Part shown: in pieces, positions 13,967-20,949 of the stretch
Layout of the letters: each line of letters begins with the position of its first letter
How positions within the stretch are numbered: position 1 is the stretch's first letter
Notes under the pieces: model-generated
Database searches by the model: none
What the model saw: the letters and a program-made list of their open reading frames with translations, nothing else
Told to the model about the DNA's origin: nothing
From: DAOTYH01 sp034435015
GTDB lineage: Bacteria; Chloroflexota; Anaerolineae; Aggregatilineales; UBA3940
Reading direction: 5' to 3'
NCBI GenBank assembly: GCA_034435015.1
Contig: DAOTYH010000044.1
Span: 1-24,462, forward strand
Length of the DNA stretch: 24,462 nt
Program-made: the position numbers and the translations under genes

Positions 13967-16414
13967 CTACTCCTCCGGCGGCGCGAGCTGTTCCTGCATC
14001 CAGCGCAGGCCGCCTTCCAGTTGTACTGCCAGCCGGGACGAGATCAAACCGGTGCTCTGCTGTGTCTGGAGGCGTTCCAGCCGCTGGCTGACCAGAGAGA
14101 GCGCTGTCAGGTTGTTGTTGATCTGGAGCGCTTGACTCATCTGATCCAACGCGGCCAGCCATTCATCCAGCGTGGGTGTATCGTTAGCGGGTTCGTTGCG
14201 AGCCTCAGTCAACCATGCCTGAAGGGCGCGTGCTGTGTCCAGCGGAGTGAGCAGTACGCCGCTGTCAAAGGGCGGCCTCGCGGCGTTCATGGCGCAACGG
14301 AAGCCGATCTCATTGCTGGAGGCGCTGGGCTGGGTTGGATTGCGGATCGAGCTGATCGCCAGCCTCCCCTCGCGCGTCCATGCTCCGCCGCGCGTGATGC
14401 GGTAATCACCGCTGATCGGCCCTAGCGGGTCGAGCGAGATGCCGGTGCGTTTGTAGTAGTCAGCGTCATACCAGTCAGCTACCCACTCCCACACGTTGCC
14501 CGCCATGTCGAGTACACCGTAGGCGCTTGCACCGGCCGGATACGAGCCGACCGGCGCGGCAGGGCGGTCGGTCAAGCTCTCGTTGTAGCGCAGCAGATCA
14601 GGGTTGGGGGGTGTGTCTCCCCACGGATACTGGCGGGCTGTCTGGCTGACGGGGTCCCATGCGGCGGCCTTTTCCCACTGTGCCTCGGTGGGCAGGCCGA
14701 TTGGCTGGCCGCTTTGCCCGGCCAGCCACAGACAGTAAGCCACTGCGCTTTCGTAACGGACGAACATGACCGGATAGCGTGCATAAGCAGGATTATCAAA
14801 GTAGCGGCGGTCGGAAGGCGGCTGGCACAGGCCGTCTGATACGCACAGCGCATACTGGGCATTGGTGACTTCAGTCCGATCAATCCAATAGTCAGACAGC
14901 ATGACGGTATGCTGGGGACGGTCAGCCGGGTTGCGGCGCGGATCGTTCGTCCCCATCAAGAATGTCCCTGCCGGCACGAACTGCATTACCGCGCCGTCAT
15001 GCAAGCGGATGGCGCTGGTGCCTACCGTCAGCGGCGCAAGCTGAAGCGGCGGAATGGGCGTTGCGCTGGCAGGCTGAAGCGGTGTTGCCGTCGGTGCAGG
15101 CGTGCTGGTAGGAACATCGGTCGGGGGAAGGCTCGGTGTCAGGGTAGGGGCAGGCTGTCCGCCGGCTACCTGAGCGGGGGCCTGTGTGGGCGGAGGCGGG
15201 AGAGTCGGCAGGCGTACATCCACTGCGATCACCCCCAGCGTCTGCAACAGGTAGCCCAGCGCTCCCAACATCAGGAACACAATCCCCAGTACAAGAATGG
15301 TGCGTCCCCAGCGTGCCCAGAAAGCCTGCCGCCGCATCCGGCGTGCCTGACGCGCCGCCTCACGCTTGGCCCGCCGTTGTTGTTGCTGGATGCGCCGATG
15401 CTCGGCACGCAGACGATCTCTTTCCCGGCGCTCTTCACGGGTGAGACGTGTCCGCGTGGCGGGAATGCGCTCAACGGGGGGCAGGCGGGTGGTCGGCATG
15501 GCCGGCTGGGTTTCTTCAGCAGTGGCAATCACGCGGCGCTTCTCCAAGGCGAGCGGTCTGTTGGGATGAGCGAAGGCGTGTTCCAGTGCTACGGCCATCT
15601 GCATGGCATTGCGGAAGCGGTCTCTAGGTGAACGGGCCAGCGCTTTCAGGATGACCTGAACGACCGGCTCCGGCAGGTCAGGGTTCAGGTAGCGGGGGTC
15701 GGGGGCTGTCTCGTTGAGCGCACGGAGGGCCATATCTACGGCTGAGTCGGCCTCAAAGGGGCGCTCTCCTGTGACGATCTCGTATAGGATGACGCCCAGT
15801 GAATAGATGTCGCTGGCGGTGCTGGCGGCACGCGGATCACTGATTTGTTCGGGGGCCATGTATTCCACGCCGGTCGGGGGAACGTCCGGCGGGTTTTCTT
15901 CCGCACTGACGGGGCGTTCCAGCAGAAGCGCCGTCCCAAAGCCGGTCAGGATGGCCTGCCCGGCCCGTGTCAGCATGATGTTGGCAGGACATACTGCCCG
16001 ATGGAAGACGCCTTTGCTGTGGGCATAATCAAGGGCCGCCGCGATCTGCCGAATGATGAAGGTGGTGTCATCCGGCTCCAGCGTCCGTTGGCCTGCCCGC
16101 ACCTGATCGAGCAGGGCGGCCAATGTGATCCCGTCCAAATAATCCGAGATGATGTAATGGCCGCCCTCTACCTGACCGGAGTCATGTACCTGAGCAATGT
16201 TGGGGTGGCGCAGGCCGGCGATGGCCTTAGCCTCCCTCCGGAAGCGGGTGGTCAGCACGGGGTCGCTCTCCAGCCCCCGTCCGATGATCTGGATCAACAC
16301 GGTTTGATCAAGCTGGGGGTGACGGCCTCTGTACGTCTCGATGATCCCATCACTGCCAATCAGCTCAACGATGACGTATGGGCCAAGCGCACGGCCTATC
16401 AGATCGCCTGCCAC
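13967..16414 (-). CDS. transmembrane Ser/Thr pseudokinase fused to an FGE-sulfatase domain
   Basis: An 815-residue fusion. Residues 9-282 form a PknB-like kinase fold, but each key catalytic residue is changed. The glycine loop is degenerate (IGSDGIIET), the VAIK lysine is Gln42 (VLIQII), the HRD aspartate is Ala140 and the DxKxxN lysine is Cys142 (FHRAVCPAN), and DFG reads GFG with Gly158. Structural landmarks remain: MAPEQ (186-190) and Asp202. A basic segment (325-368) precedes one membrane helix (371-392), then a Pro/Thr-rich linker (402-460). The FGE-sulfatase/SUMF1 domain (about 475-710) has DRTEVTNAQY, LPTEAQWEKAA, DMAGNVWEWVADW, RGGAW and GFRCA, followed by a helical tail. Expected topology is cytoplasmic pseudokinase and extracytoplasmic FGE-like module. 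The start is GTG at 16414 with GAGG six bases upstream. The 849-residue gene follows. Confidence 0.92.
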   Translation of the reverse strand: MAGDLIGRALGPYVIVELIGSDGIIETYRGRHPQLDQTVLIQIIGRGLESDPVLTTRFRREAKAIAGLRHPNIAQVHDSGQVEGGHYIISDYLDGITLAALLDQVRAGQRTLEPDDTTFIIRQIAAALDYAHSKGVFHRAVCPANIMLTRAGQAILTGFGTALLLERPVSAEENPPDVPPTGVEYMAPEQISDPRAASTASDIYSLGVILYEIVTGERPFEADSAVDMALRALNETAPDPRYLNPDLPEPVVQVILKALARSPRDRFRNAMQMAVALEHAFAHPNRPLALEKRRVIATAEETQPAMPTTRLPPVERIPATRTRLTREERRERDRLRAEHRRIQQQQRRAKREAARQARRMRRQAFWARWGRTILVLGIVFLMLGALGYLLQTLGVIAVDVRLPTLPPPPTQAPAQVAGGQPAPTLTPSLPPTDVPTSTPAPTATPLQPASATPIPPLQLAPLTVGTSAIRLHDGAVMQFVPAGTFLMGTNDPRRNPADRPQHTVMLSDYWIDRTEVTNAQYALCVSDGLCQPPSDRRYFDNPAYARYPVMFVRYESAVAYCLWLAGQSGQPIGLPTEAQWEKAAAWDPVSQTARQYPWGDTPPNPDLLRYNESLTDRPAAPVGSYPAGASAYGVLDMAGNVWEWVADWYDADYYKRTGISLDPLGPISGDYRITRGGAWTREGRLAISSIRNPTQPSASSNEIGFRCAMNAARPPFDSGVLLTPLDTARALQAWLTEARNEPANDTPTLDEWLAALDQMSQALQINNNLTALSLVSQRLERLQTQQSTGLISSRLAVQLEGGLRWMQEQLAPPEE

Positions 16415-16496
16415 GGACTGCCTCGCTTGCGCAAGAAGTAAGGTTGACTGCCGGAAGGATGGCGGGGGCAGTTCTCTCCCGCGCTATGCAGTCTCA

Positions 16497-16502
16497 AGTA
16501 TA
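16497..16502 (-). promoter_or_regulatory. possible -10 box for the pseudokinase gene
   Basis: On the minus strand this reads TATACT, about 83 bp before the GTG start. The hexamer 17 bp upstream (TGGCAA) matches TTGACA poorly. It lies just after a terminator hairpin at 16539-16563, a sensible place for the promoter of the next unit. Confidence 0.3.
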
Positions 16503-16538
16503 GTGGGGGGGCGGCAGGTTTGCCAGAAACAAACAAGA

Positions 16539-16563
16539 CAGGGCAGCCCGGACTGCTGCCCTG
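16539..16563 (-). terminator. rho-independent terminator, minus strand
   Basis: CAGGGCAGC and GCTGCCCTG form a 9-bp stem with a 7-nt loop. On the minus strand it is followed by TCTTGTTTGTTT, a good T-rich tail. It protects the pseudokinase unit from read-through from the redox operon. Confidence 0.7.
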
Positions 16564-16663
16564 CCTTGCCACACACGAGGCGCACACTTCGATGGCCACA
16601 ACTATAGAATCGTGCCAACAAGTTAACCCTGCATTATCTCGGTGTTAAGAATGGTTTAAATGA

Positions 16664-16689
16664 CAAACGCTCCTCGAAAGGAGCGTTTG
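16664..16689 (-). terminator. hairpin after the DUF5679 gene
   Basis: CAAACGCTCCT and AGGAGCGTTTG form a perfect 11-bp stem around CGAA (TTCG on the minus strand, a stable tetraloop). On the minus strand it is followed by TCATTTAAAC. It lies 23 bp beyond the DUF5679 stop. Confidence 0.75.
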
Positions 16690-16712
16690 CATCCAGTCAT
16701 GGAGGGCAGCTT

Positions 16713-16868
16713 CTACTTCTCTGCCTTCAGGAACAGATTCATTTTTGTTCCGCAGACCGAGCATACGCCTTTGGCCTGCCGGCGGCCCTTGGCGTTGGTG
16801 ACAATCTGGACATCGTTCATTTTGCGCTTGGCCTTACACCTGACACAATAGGCTTCATAGTCGGCCAT
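16713..16868 (-). CDS. DUF5679-type zinc-ribbon protein
   Basis: A 51-residue protein with two CxxC knuckles: YCVRCKAKRKM (Cys8, Cys11) and GVCSVCGTKM (Cys36, Cys39), which should bind one zinc ion. The spacing and the KAKRKM and GTKM flanks fit DUF5679, a small family of unknown function common in Actinobacteria and Chloroflexota. The ATG at 16868 is preceded by GAGAGGAG about nine bases upstream. A longer frame from 16943 is rejected because it runs through this ribosome-binding site. That site lies in one arm of a 12-bp inverted repeat (16878-16889 / 16945-16956), so translation may be controlled. The gene follows the glutaredoxin-DUF2085 gene on the same strand after 107 bp. It could bind RNA or DNA or act as a small scaffold; nothing in the sequence decides. 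Confidence 0.87.
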   Translation of the reverse strand: MADYEAYCVRCKAKRKMNDVQIVTNAKGRRQAKGVCSVCGTKMNLFLKAEK

Positions 16869-16877
16869 CGAAGTTAT

Positions 16878-16956
16878 CTCCTCTCCCTGTGTGAAAAAAA
16901 TGAACCACATCTTCACGGTACTACAAAATACACAACAGCGCAACCAGGGAGAGGAG
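16878..16956 (-). promoter_or_regulatory. inverted repeat that can mask the DUF5679 ribosome-binding site
   Basis: On the minus-strand transcript CTCCTCTCCCTG (complement of 16945-16956) is followed 55 nt later by its exact complement CAGGGAGAGGAG (complement of 16878-16889), which contains the Shine-Dalgarno sequence of the DUF5679 gene. In a read-through RNA from the ccdA operon the 12-bp stem would hide the site. An RNA starting inside the loop would leave it open. Confidence 0.5.
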
Positions 16957-16975
16957 TAAGCAAAGCAATGCTCTC

Positions 16976-18100
16976 TTAGTCTGCGGCCTGCGGCGCCTCG
17001 GCTGTTTTGAGCACCCCTGCCCGGCTCAACTTGGCGGTGATCAGGGCGATTGTCTCCTGCATGCTGTCGTCAAGGTAAGGGTAGGCCAGCCATGCGTTGC
17101 CTGCCCCGAAGAGTGCCCCCGTGAGCGTCCGCAACAGGGGGGTGCTCTCGCGGATGGGGTAGAAGGCCAGCCCCAGCCCGTTGAAGGGCGGGTTGGCCAG
17201 TAGCTGGCTGAAGCCGTCCAGGCCGAGGGGAACAATGGCCAACAAGATGTAAGCCCAGAAGGGCAGATAGGGAACTTTCACTCCTATCCGTTTGAGCACG
17301 ATGTAGAGCAGGCCAAACAGGACTATCGCGGCATATATGCCTACATCGCGCTGACACAAGGCTACCTTCCAGCCCATGCGCTCACTACCGGGGAAGGCGC
17401 GGGCTACAACATACAGCCTTGCATCAAGCGTGTAAGGGTCAACACCCTGGAAGGCCGGTTCTTGGCTGGCGTACTGCTCGAATGTGCCCACCGGCAGGCC
17501 GGCCAGGGCACGCGGGTAGTAAGGTTGTTCACCAAACAAAAACCATGAACGGAAGGTGAGCTGATGGCAGACTGTATTGTAGACGGTATAGATCACCCGC
17601 CCCGCGCCTGTCCAGCCGAAATGCATCGCTATGGGTGCGGCAAAGGGCAGGCCGACATAGATGCCGGCCAGCAGGGTCAGGACGGCCACCCAGTGGCGGG
17701 CGAACTGGAGAAACAGCTTGTCCAGCGCAATGATGACCTCACGCTTGCGGCCTGTGGCCCTGGGGTAGTCAGATGGGGCGTCCGGCACCGGCTGGGGCTG
17801 TAAGTCTGCGCCTTCGCTCCTTGTGCTGGGGGAAGACAGCGTGCGGCCTGTCTGCACAACGGCTCGTATCAACGCCGCGCGTAAGGCTGAGCTGTCAATA
17901 GGCGACTCCAGCCGATTGCCTTGTATCTCGATCACGGGGATGCGGTTAGATAAGGCTCCCTCTAGGGCTGGGTCCTGACGGATGTCTACTTCCTGCAGGC
18001 GCAGGGGAAAAGTCTGTCCCAGCACTTCCAGCTCGGCTTTTACTTCGTCACATAGGCCGCAGTCTTCGCGGGTATAGAGGATGACATCTATGGGTGTCAT
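16976..18100 (-). CDS. glutaredoxin-like domain fused to a DUF2085 membrane protein
   Basis: A 374-residue fusion. Residues 1-80 are a glutaredoxin/thioredoxin-fold domain with an active-site CGLC (14-17) and cis-Pro55 (NRIPVIEI). A proline-rich linker (about 85-118) leads to a membrane part (about 135-374) with the DUF2085 landmarks VCHQLTFRSWFLFGEQ (Cys178, His179) and LCQRDVGIY (Cys249), and several helices after that. The Grx domain has no signal peptide and should be cytoplasmic. The start is ATG 18100, which overlaps the ccdA stop as ATGA; an earlier GTG at 18127 would lie inside ccdA and lacks that junction. Coupling to ccdA suggests the fusion exchanges electrons with CcdA or a shared partner, with the conserved membrane cysteines as possible relays. 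That role is inference; DUF2085 has no function I can cite. Confidence 0.85.
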   Translation of the reverse strand: MTPIDVILYTREDCGLCDEVKAELEVLGQTFPLRLQEVDIRQDPALEGALSNRIPVIEIQGNRLESPIDSSALRAALIRAVVQTGRTLSSPSTRSEGADLQPQPVPDAPSDYPRATGRKREVIIALDKLFLQFARHWVAVLTLLAGIYVGLPFAAPIAMHFGWTGAGRVIYTVYNTVCHQLTFRSWFLFGEQPYYPRALAGLPVGTFEQYASQEPAFQGVDPYTLDARLYVVARAFPGSERMGWKVALCQRDVGIYAAIVLFGLLYIVLKRIGVKVPYLPFWAYILLAIVPLGLDGFSQLLANPPFNGLGLAFYPIRESTPLLRTLTGALFGAGNAWLAYPYLDDSMQETIALITAKLSRAGVLKTAEAPQAAD

Positions 18101-18924
18101 TGTCCGCCGCCCAGACGAACCAGCCACTCATCCAGCCGGATGGATAGTTCTGTCCCGCCGCTGAACAGCACCGACAGCCTCTGGAGCGTGCCGCTGAAGA
18201 CCAATATACCGATCACGATCAACAGGATGCCGCTCACAATTTCGACTATACGCATATGTTTCTGGAGCTTGCGAAGCTGACCGGCCACGCGCTCAAGCAA
18301 TAGGGCGGTCAGCAGGAAGGGGATACCCAGCCCCAGCGCATAAGCGCTCAGCAGTACCGCCGCCCGGACCACCGAGCCGGTGCTGGCGCCCAGCGTCAGC
18401 ATGGCGGCCAGAATAGGCCCTAGACAGGGTGACCATCCGGCTGAGAAGGTGATCCCCATGAAGAATGAACCAATATACCCTAGTTCCGGGCGGGAGCGAG
18501 ACTGGCGGCGGCTGTCGTAGTAAAGGAAGGGGATGCGGATCACGCCCATAGTGTGCAGGCCCAGTACAATGATCAGCAGGCCGCCAACGCGGATGATCCA
18601 GTCGTTAATCTGCAAAAACTGCCGCCCCAGTTGACCCAGAGCACCGGCGCTGATACCGAGCATGACGAAGATAAGCGAGAAGCCGGCTACAAAGAAAACG
18701 CCATGCAGAAAGACGATCCAGCGGGAAGGGCCGCTCTGTACCTCCGTGTTGGAAGCAGGGGCGGCGCCGACCGCCGCCAGACTGCTACTGACCGTGTTAG
18801 CGGCCTGCCCGGTGAGGTAGCCTATATAAGCCGGCACCAGCGGCAGGACACAGGGCGAAATAAACGAGAGCAGTCCTGCCAGCATAGCCAGCGGGAGAGT
18901 GACACTCTGCGGATCAACGTACAT
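18097..18924 (-). CDS. ccdA: CcdA-type thiol-disulfide transmembrane protein
   Basis: A 275-residue member of the CcdA/DsbD-beta family, which carries reducing equivalents from cytoplasmic thioredoxin across the membrane to extracytoplasmic disulfides, often for cytochrome c maturation. The two redox cysteines are Cys25 in GLLSFISPCVLPLVPAYIG (17-35) and Cys167 in SAGWSPCLGPIL (161-172). Six membrane helices are visible. The protein is longer than the usual 220-240 residues because of a hydrophilic insert (about 42-68) and a C-terminal tail (about 245-275). The ATG at 18924 follows the CcmD-like stop after four bases, with AAGGG upstream inside that gene. The downstream Grx-DUF2085 gene overlaps its stop. 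No cytochrome c synthase genes are in the window, so the substrate is unknown. Confidence 0.93.
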   Translation of the reverse strand: MYVDPQSVTLPLAMLAGLLSFISPCVLPLVPAYIGYLTGQAANTVSSSLAAVGAAPASNTEVQSGPSRWIVFLHGVFFVAGFSLIFVMLGISAGALGQLGRQFLQINDWIIRVGGLLIIVLGLHTMGVIRIPFLYYDSRRQSRSRPELGYIGSFFMGITFSAGWSPCLGPILAAMLTLGASTGSVVRAAVLLSAYALGLGIPFLLTALLLERVAGQLRKLQKHMRIVEIVSGILLIVIGILVFSGTLQRLSVLFSGGTELSIRLDEWLVRLGGGQ

Positions 18925-18928
18925 GGCG

Positions 18929-19075
18929 TTAGCCCTTCTCTTCCTGACTGATCTTTGCTTCGAGCCGCGCTAACTGTCTCTCCGTGTCGCCGATTCCGCG
19001 CATGAGCCACAACAGCAGGGCCAAGATGATACCACCCCATATCACTGCATTCCCAATAGCGATCCACGTGACCAT
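18929..19075 (-). CDS. CcmD-like single-helix microprotein
   Basis: A 48-residue protein that is easily missed. It begins MVTWIAIGNAVIWGGIIL, has one membrane helix (about 5-25) and a charged amphipathic C-terminal helix (TERQLARLEAKISQEEKG). This layout, an aromatic/hydrophobic helix followed by R-x-L-x-x-L-E repeats, is typical of CcmD-family proteins of the cytochrome c maturation system. In heme-export systems CcmD helps release heme-loaded CcmE; here no other ccm gene is seen, so its role may be different. GGAGGG lies about 12 bases before the ATG. It is the first gene of a tight minus-strand operon with ccdA (four-base gap). A palindromic promoter region lies just upstream. Confidence 0.75.
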   Translation of the reverse strand: MVTWIAIGNAVIWGGIILALLLWLMRGIGDTERQLARLEAKISQEEKG

Positions 19076-19114
19076 ACGATTCCTACCCTCCAGAAGAATT
19101 GTCGCATCCGTATA

Positions 19115-19131
19115 AGGATATATTATATCCT
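19115..19131 (-). promoter_or_regulatory. palindrome overlapping the -10 box of the ccmD-ccdA operon
   Basis: AGGATATA-T-TATATCCT is a perfect 17-bp palindrome with one central base. On the minus strand it contains TATAAT (complement of 19122-19127). Transcription would begin about 40 bp before the CcmD-like ATG. A symmetric site centred on the -10 box suggests a dimeric repressor could block it; the AT-rich core could also arise by chance. Confidence 0.45.
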
Positions 19132-19176
19132 ATTACCTTGCCGGCTGGCTCCCTGCGCCCTGAAGATGACAGGTAG

Positions 19177-19809
19177 TCAGTCAAAGTCGGTTGGCCAGTC
19201 CGGGTGGCGGTAATGCTCAAAGAAGCGGGCAATCTCAGATGGCGTGACACGTCCCAGCGACAGGGGCGGCAAATCGTCCTCACGGAAGAAGCCCACCTCA
19301 TCCGTCTCATCACTGACGGCAGGCATACCGCCGATCAGCTCACACCGAAAGAACAGTTTATAGCTATGGAAGGGGCGGGGCGGATGATCGTGCCGCCGCA
19401 CATCATAGACTGCCAGCAGTTTAACTGCCCGTACCTGATACCCCGATTCCTCGAAAACCTCCCGTTCAACCGCCTGAGCAGGCAGATCGCCTACATCGGC
19501 CCAGCCGCCGGGCAGAGTCCACAGCCCGTCTGCTCTTTCCCTGACCAGCAGGATGCTCTCGTTTTGAAAGACAACTCCCCGGACATCTACCTTAGGAGTG
19601 GCATAGCCGGCTTGGGCAGAGAACAGCCCACGGATCGCCTCGAAGGCGGCATCTGATCCGTTGGCCATCATCTCGGCGGCGATGTCCCGGATGGCCTCAT
19701 AGCGTTGGGTATCGAAAGGGTTGGTGGAGTAGAGCAGGCCGTTCTGCGCGATGGCCTGCAGCCGGCTGGCCCACTCAACCCATTGGGCGTTCGTATTTTC
19801 TTCTCTCAT
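19177..19809 (-). CDS. Nudix hydrolase with an N-terminal Nudix_N domain
   Basis: A 210-residue hydrolase of nucleoside diphosphates linked to other groups (NDP-X). The Nudix box is GGWADVGDLPAQAVEREV followed by FEESGYQ (101-125): Arg116, Glu117, Glu120, Glu121 and Gly123 are present, while the first glutamate of the consensus is Asp108. This GGWADVG form belongs to the group with an N-terminal helical domain (Nudix_N, PF12535), seen here at about residues 9-65 (WASRLQAIAQNGL, YEAIRDIAAEMMA). ADP-ribose or similar substrates are known for some relatives; the substrate here is not decided. The ATG at 19809 is three bases after the stop of the second L,D-transpeptidase, with GGAG about 12 bases upstream, so it is the last gene of that operon. 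Confidence 0.93.
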   Translation of the reverse strand: MREENTNAQWVEWASRLQAIAQNGLLYSTNPFDTQRYEAIRDIAAEMMANGSDAAFEAIRGLFSAQAGYATPKVDVRGVVFQNESILLVRERADGLWTLPGGWADVGDLPAQAVEREVFEESGYQVRAVKLLAVYDVRRHDHPPRPFHSYKLFFRCELIGGMPAVSDETDEVGFFREDDLPPLSLGRVTPSEIARFFEHYRHPDWPTDFD

Positions 19810-19812
19810 ACC

Positions 19813-20949
19813 TCAAGCGTGCTCCACTGTGATCAATGTGGCGATCTCGCGCTCGGCTTCTGTTGTTTCGCGGTTGGCGTCATCGTAGCCCGCATACGGA
19901 TTAGCCCAGCGGTAGATCCATTTGGCGGCGTCGTTGGTCACGTTGATACAGCCGTGACTGCGCGGGCGGCCAAAGTCATTGTGCCAGTACGTGCCGTGAA
20001 TGGCCGCGCCGGCCCGTGTGAAGAAGGTACACCATGGCACGCCCGGCAGGTCGAACGAGTCGTTGATCTCCTCGCCGCCGATCATATGGCGGCCCGGCAT
20101 CTTGCGCCGTACCCGATGATCACCGTAGGGCGTGATGAAATGGTGGATGTTCCCCGCAGAGTCAAAGAAAGACGTGCCGGACGAAATGCGTGTCATGAAG
20201 ACGGGGAGGTCATTTTCAAAGCAGGTGAGCCGTTGCTCTGCAATGTTAACCACGATCCGTTTGCGGGCAGGGGATACAGAGGGTGAGATCGGGTCGAACT
20301 CATGGGGCTGGATGCGCCGTACATGGCTGGCCTGCACCCACCACTGCACAGAGGGGTTGAGGTCATCGAGCAAGCGATACCACGCCCGCCCGTCCGGTTC
20401 ATCGGCGCGGTCGATCACGCGATAGACCGTCCCGTAGGCCAGATCATAGTAGCGCAAACTGCGCAGGACAGGCCGCCAGTGCTGCCATGAGGTCGGCACC
20501 GTGATCTCGCCCCAAAAGCCGTTGCCGATCACCTCTTCCGGCTCGTTAAAGGTCTCGTAGACCGGCACCACGTACGAGGAATGGATGAAGCCCTCGCCTA
20601 CGTCAAACCATACGTCGTTGTGGGGGTAGCGGTAGGGCGGCTCAGCGTGCACCGCACCGTAAATCGGCAATACGTCGTCGTAATGGACGTAACGAACTAC
20701 TTCAGAGCGGTGGTCAGCTTCTTTGTTGATACGCAGAGTCCATCCCTCTACGCGGCCCAAAAGCGGCGGATTGCCAAACAGCTCGTTGAAAGAGATGGTC
20801 TCGTCGTAATCTATCCGGACACGCCCGCCGGGGTTGAAGGGCGGCTGGGGGGTGCTGTCCTGAGCGCGGGCACGGCGGATCAGCGGCGCGGCGGCCCATA
20901 CCGCTACTGCCCCAAGCCCGGCACGCAGAAAAGCACGGCGGGAAGCCAT
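19813..20949 (-). CDS. Tat-exported L,D-transpeptidase (YkuD), second of a tandem pair
   Basis: A 378-residue exported enzyme of the YkuD family, which makes or edits peptidoglycan cross-links using a catalytic cysteine. The N-terminus has a twin-arginine signal (SRRAFL at 3-8, hydrophobic core to about 23, then ARA). The C-terminal catalytic domain (about 230-345) ends in HGTYWHNDFGRPRSHGCINV, with His318, Ser331, His332 and Cys334. The region between (about 40-215) is a large extra domain containing WTLRINKEAD, WWVQASHVRRIQPHEF and similar segments that recur in the upstream paralogue, perhaps a substrate- or wall-binding module. The ATG overlaps the stop of the first transpeptidase (TGATG) and there is no clear ribosome-binding site, so translation is coupled. 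A GTG three bases earlier is an alternative. Confidence 0.92.
   Translation of the reverse strand: MASRRAFLRAGLGAVAVWAAAPLIRRARAQDSTPQPPFNPGGRVRIDYDETISFNELFGNPPLLGRVEGWTLRINKEADHRSEVVRYVHYDDVLPIYGAVHAEPPYRYPHNDVWFDVGEGFIHSSYVVPVYETFNEPEEVIGNGFWGEITVPTSWQHWRPVLRSLRYYDLAYGTVYRVIDRADEPDGRAWYRLLDDLNPSVQWWVQASHVRRIQPHEFDPISPSVSPARKRIVVNIAEQRLTCFENDLPVFMTRISSGTSFFDSAGNIHHFITPYGDHRVRRKMPGRHMIGGEEINDSFDLPGVPWCTFFTRAGAAIHGTYWHNDFGRPRSHGCINVTNDAAKWIYRWANPYAGYDDANRETTEAEREIATLITVEHA

Larger units (their letters stand above)
16415..16712. other. intergenic region with two minus-strand hairpins
   Basis: No gene is supported in these 298 bases. They contain hairpins at 16664-16689 and 16539-16563, both fitting termination of the minus-strand unit ending with the DUF5679 gene, then the possible promoter of the pseudokinase gene at 16497-16502. 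The AT-rich part at 16605-16660 shows no clear signal. Confidence 0.5.

Noticed and set aside
14909..15631. 240-codon + strand frame
   Set aside because: It is antisense to the linker and kinase part of the pseudokinase gene; the low-complexity Arg/Gly/Cys composition is typical of a GC-rich shadow.
13967..16414. Calling the N-terminal domain an active Ser/Thr kinase
   Set aside because: The VAIK lysine, HRD aspartate and DFG aspartate are all replaced; only the fold is retained.
18101..18127. GTG start at 18127 for the glutaredoxin-DUF2085 gene
   Set aside because: It lies inside ccdA; the ATG at 18100 makes an ATGA junction and gives a normal glutaredoxin N-terminus.
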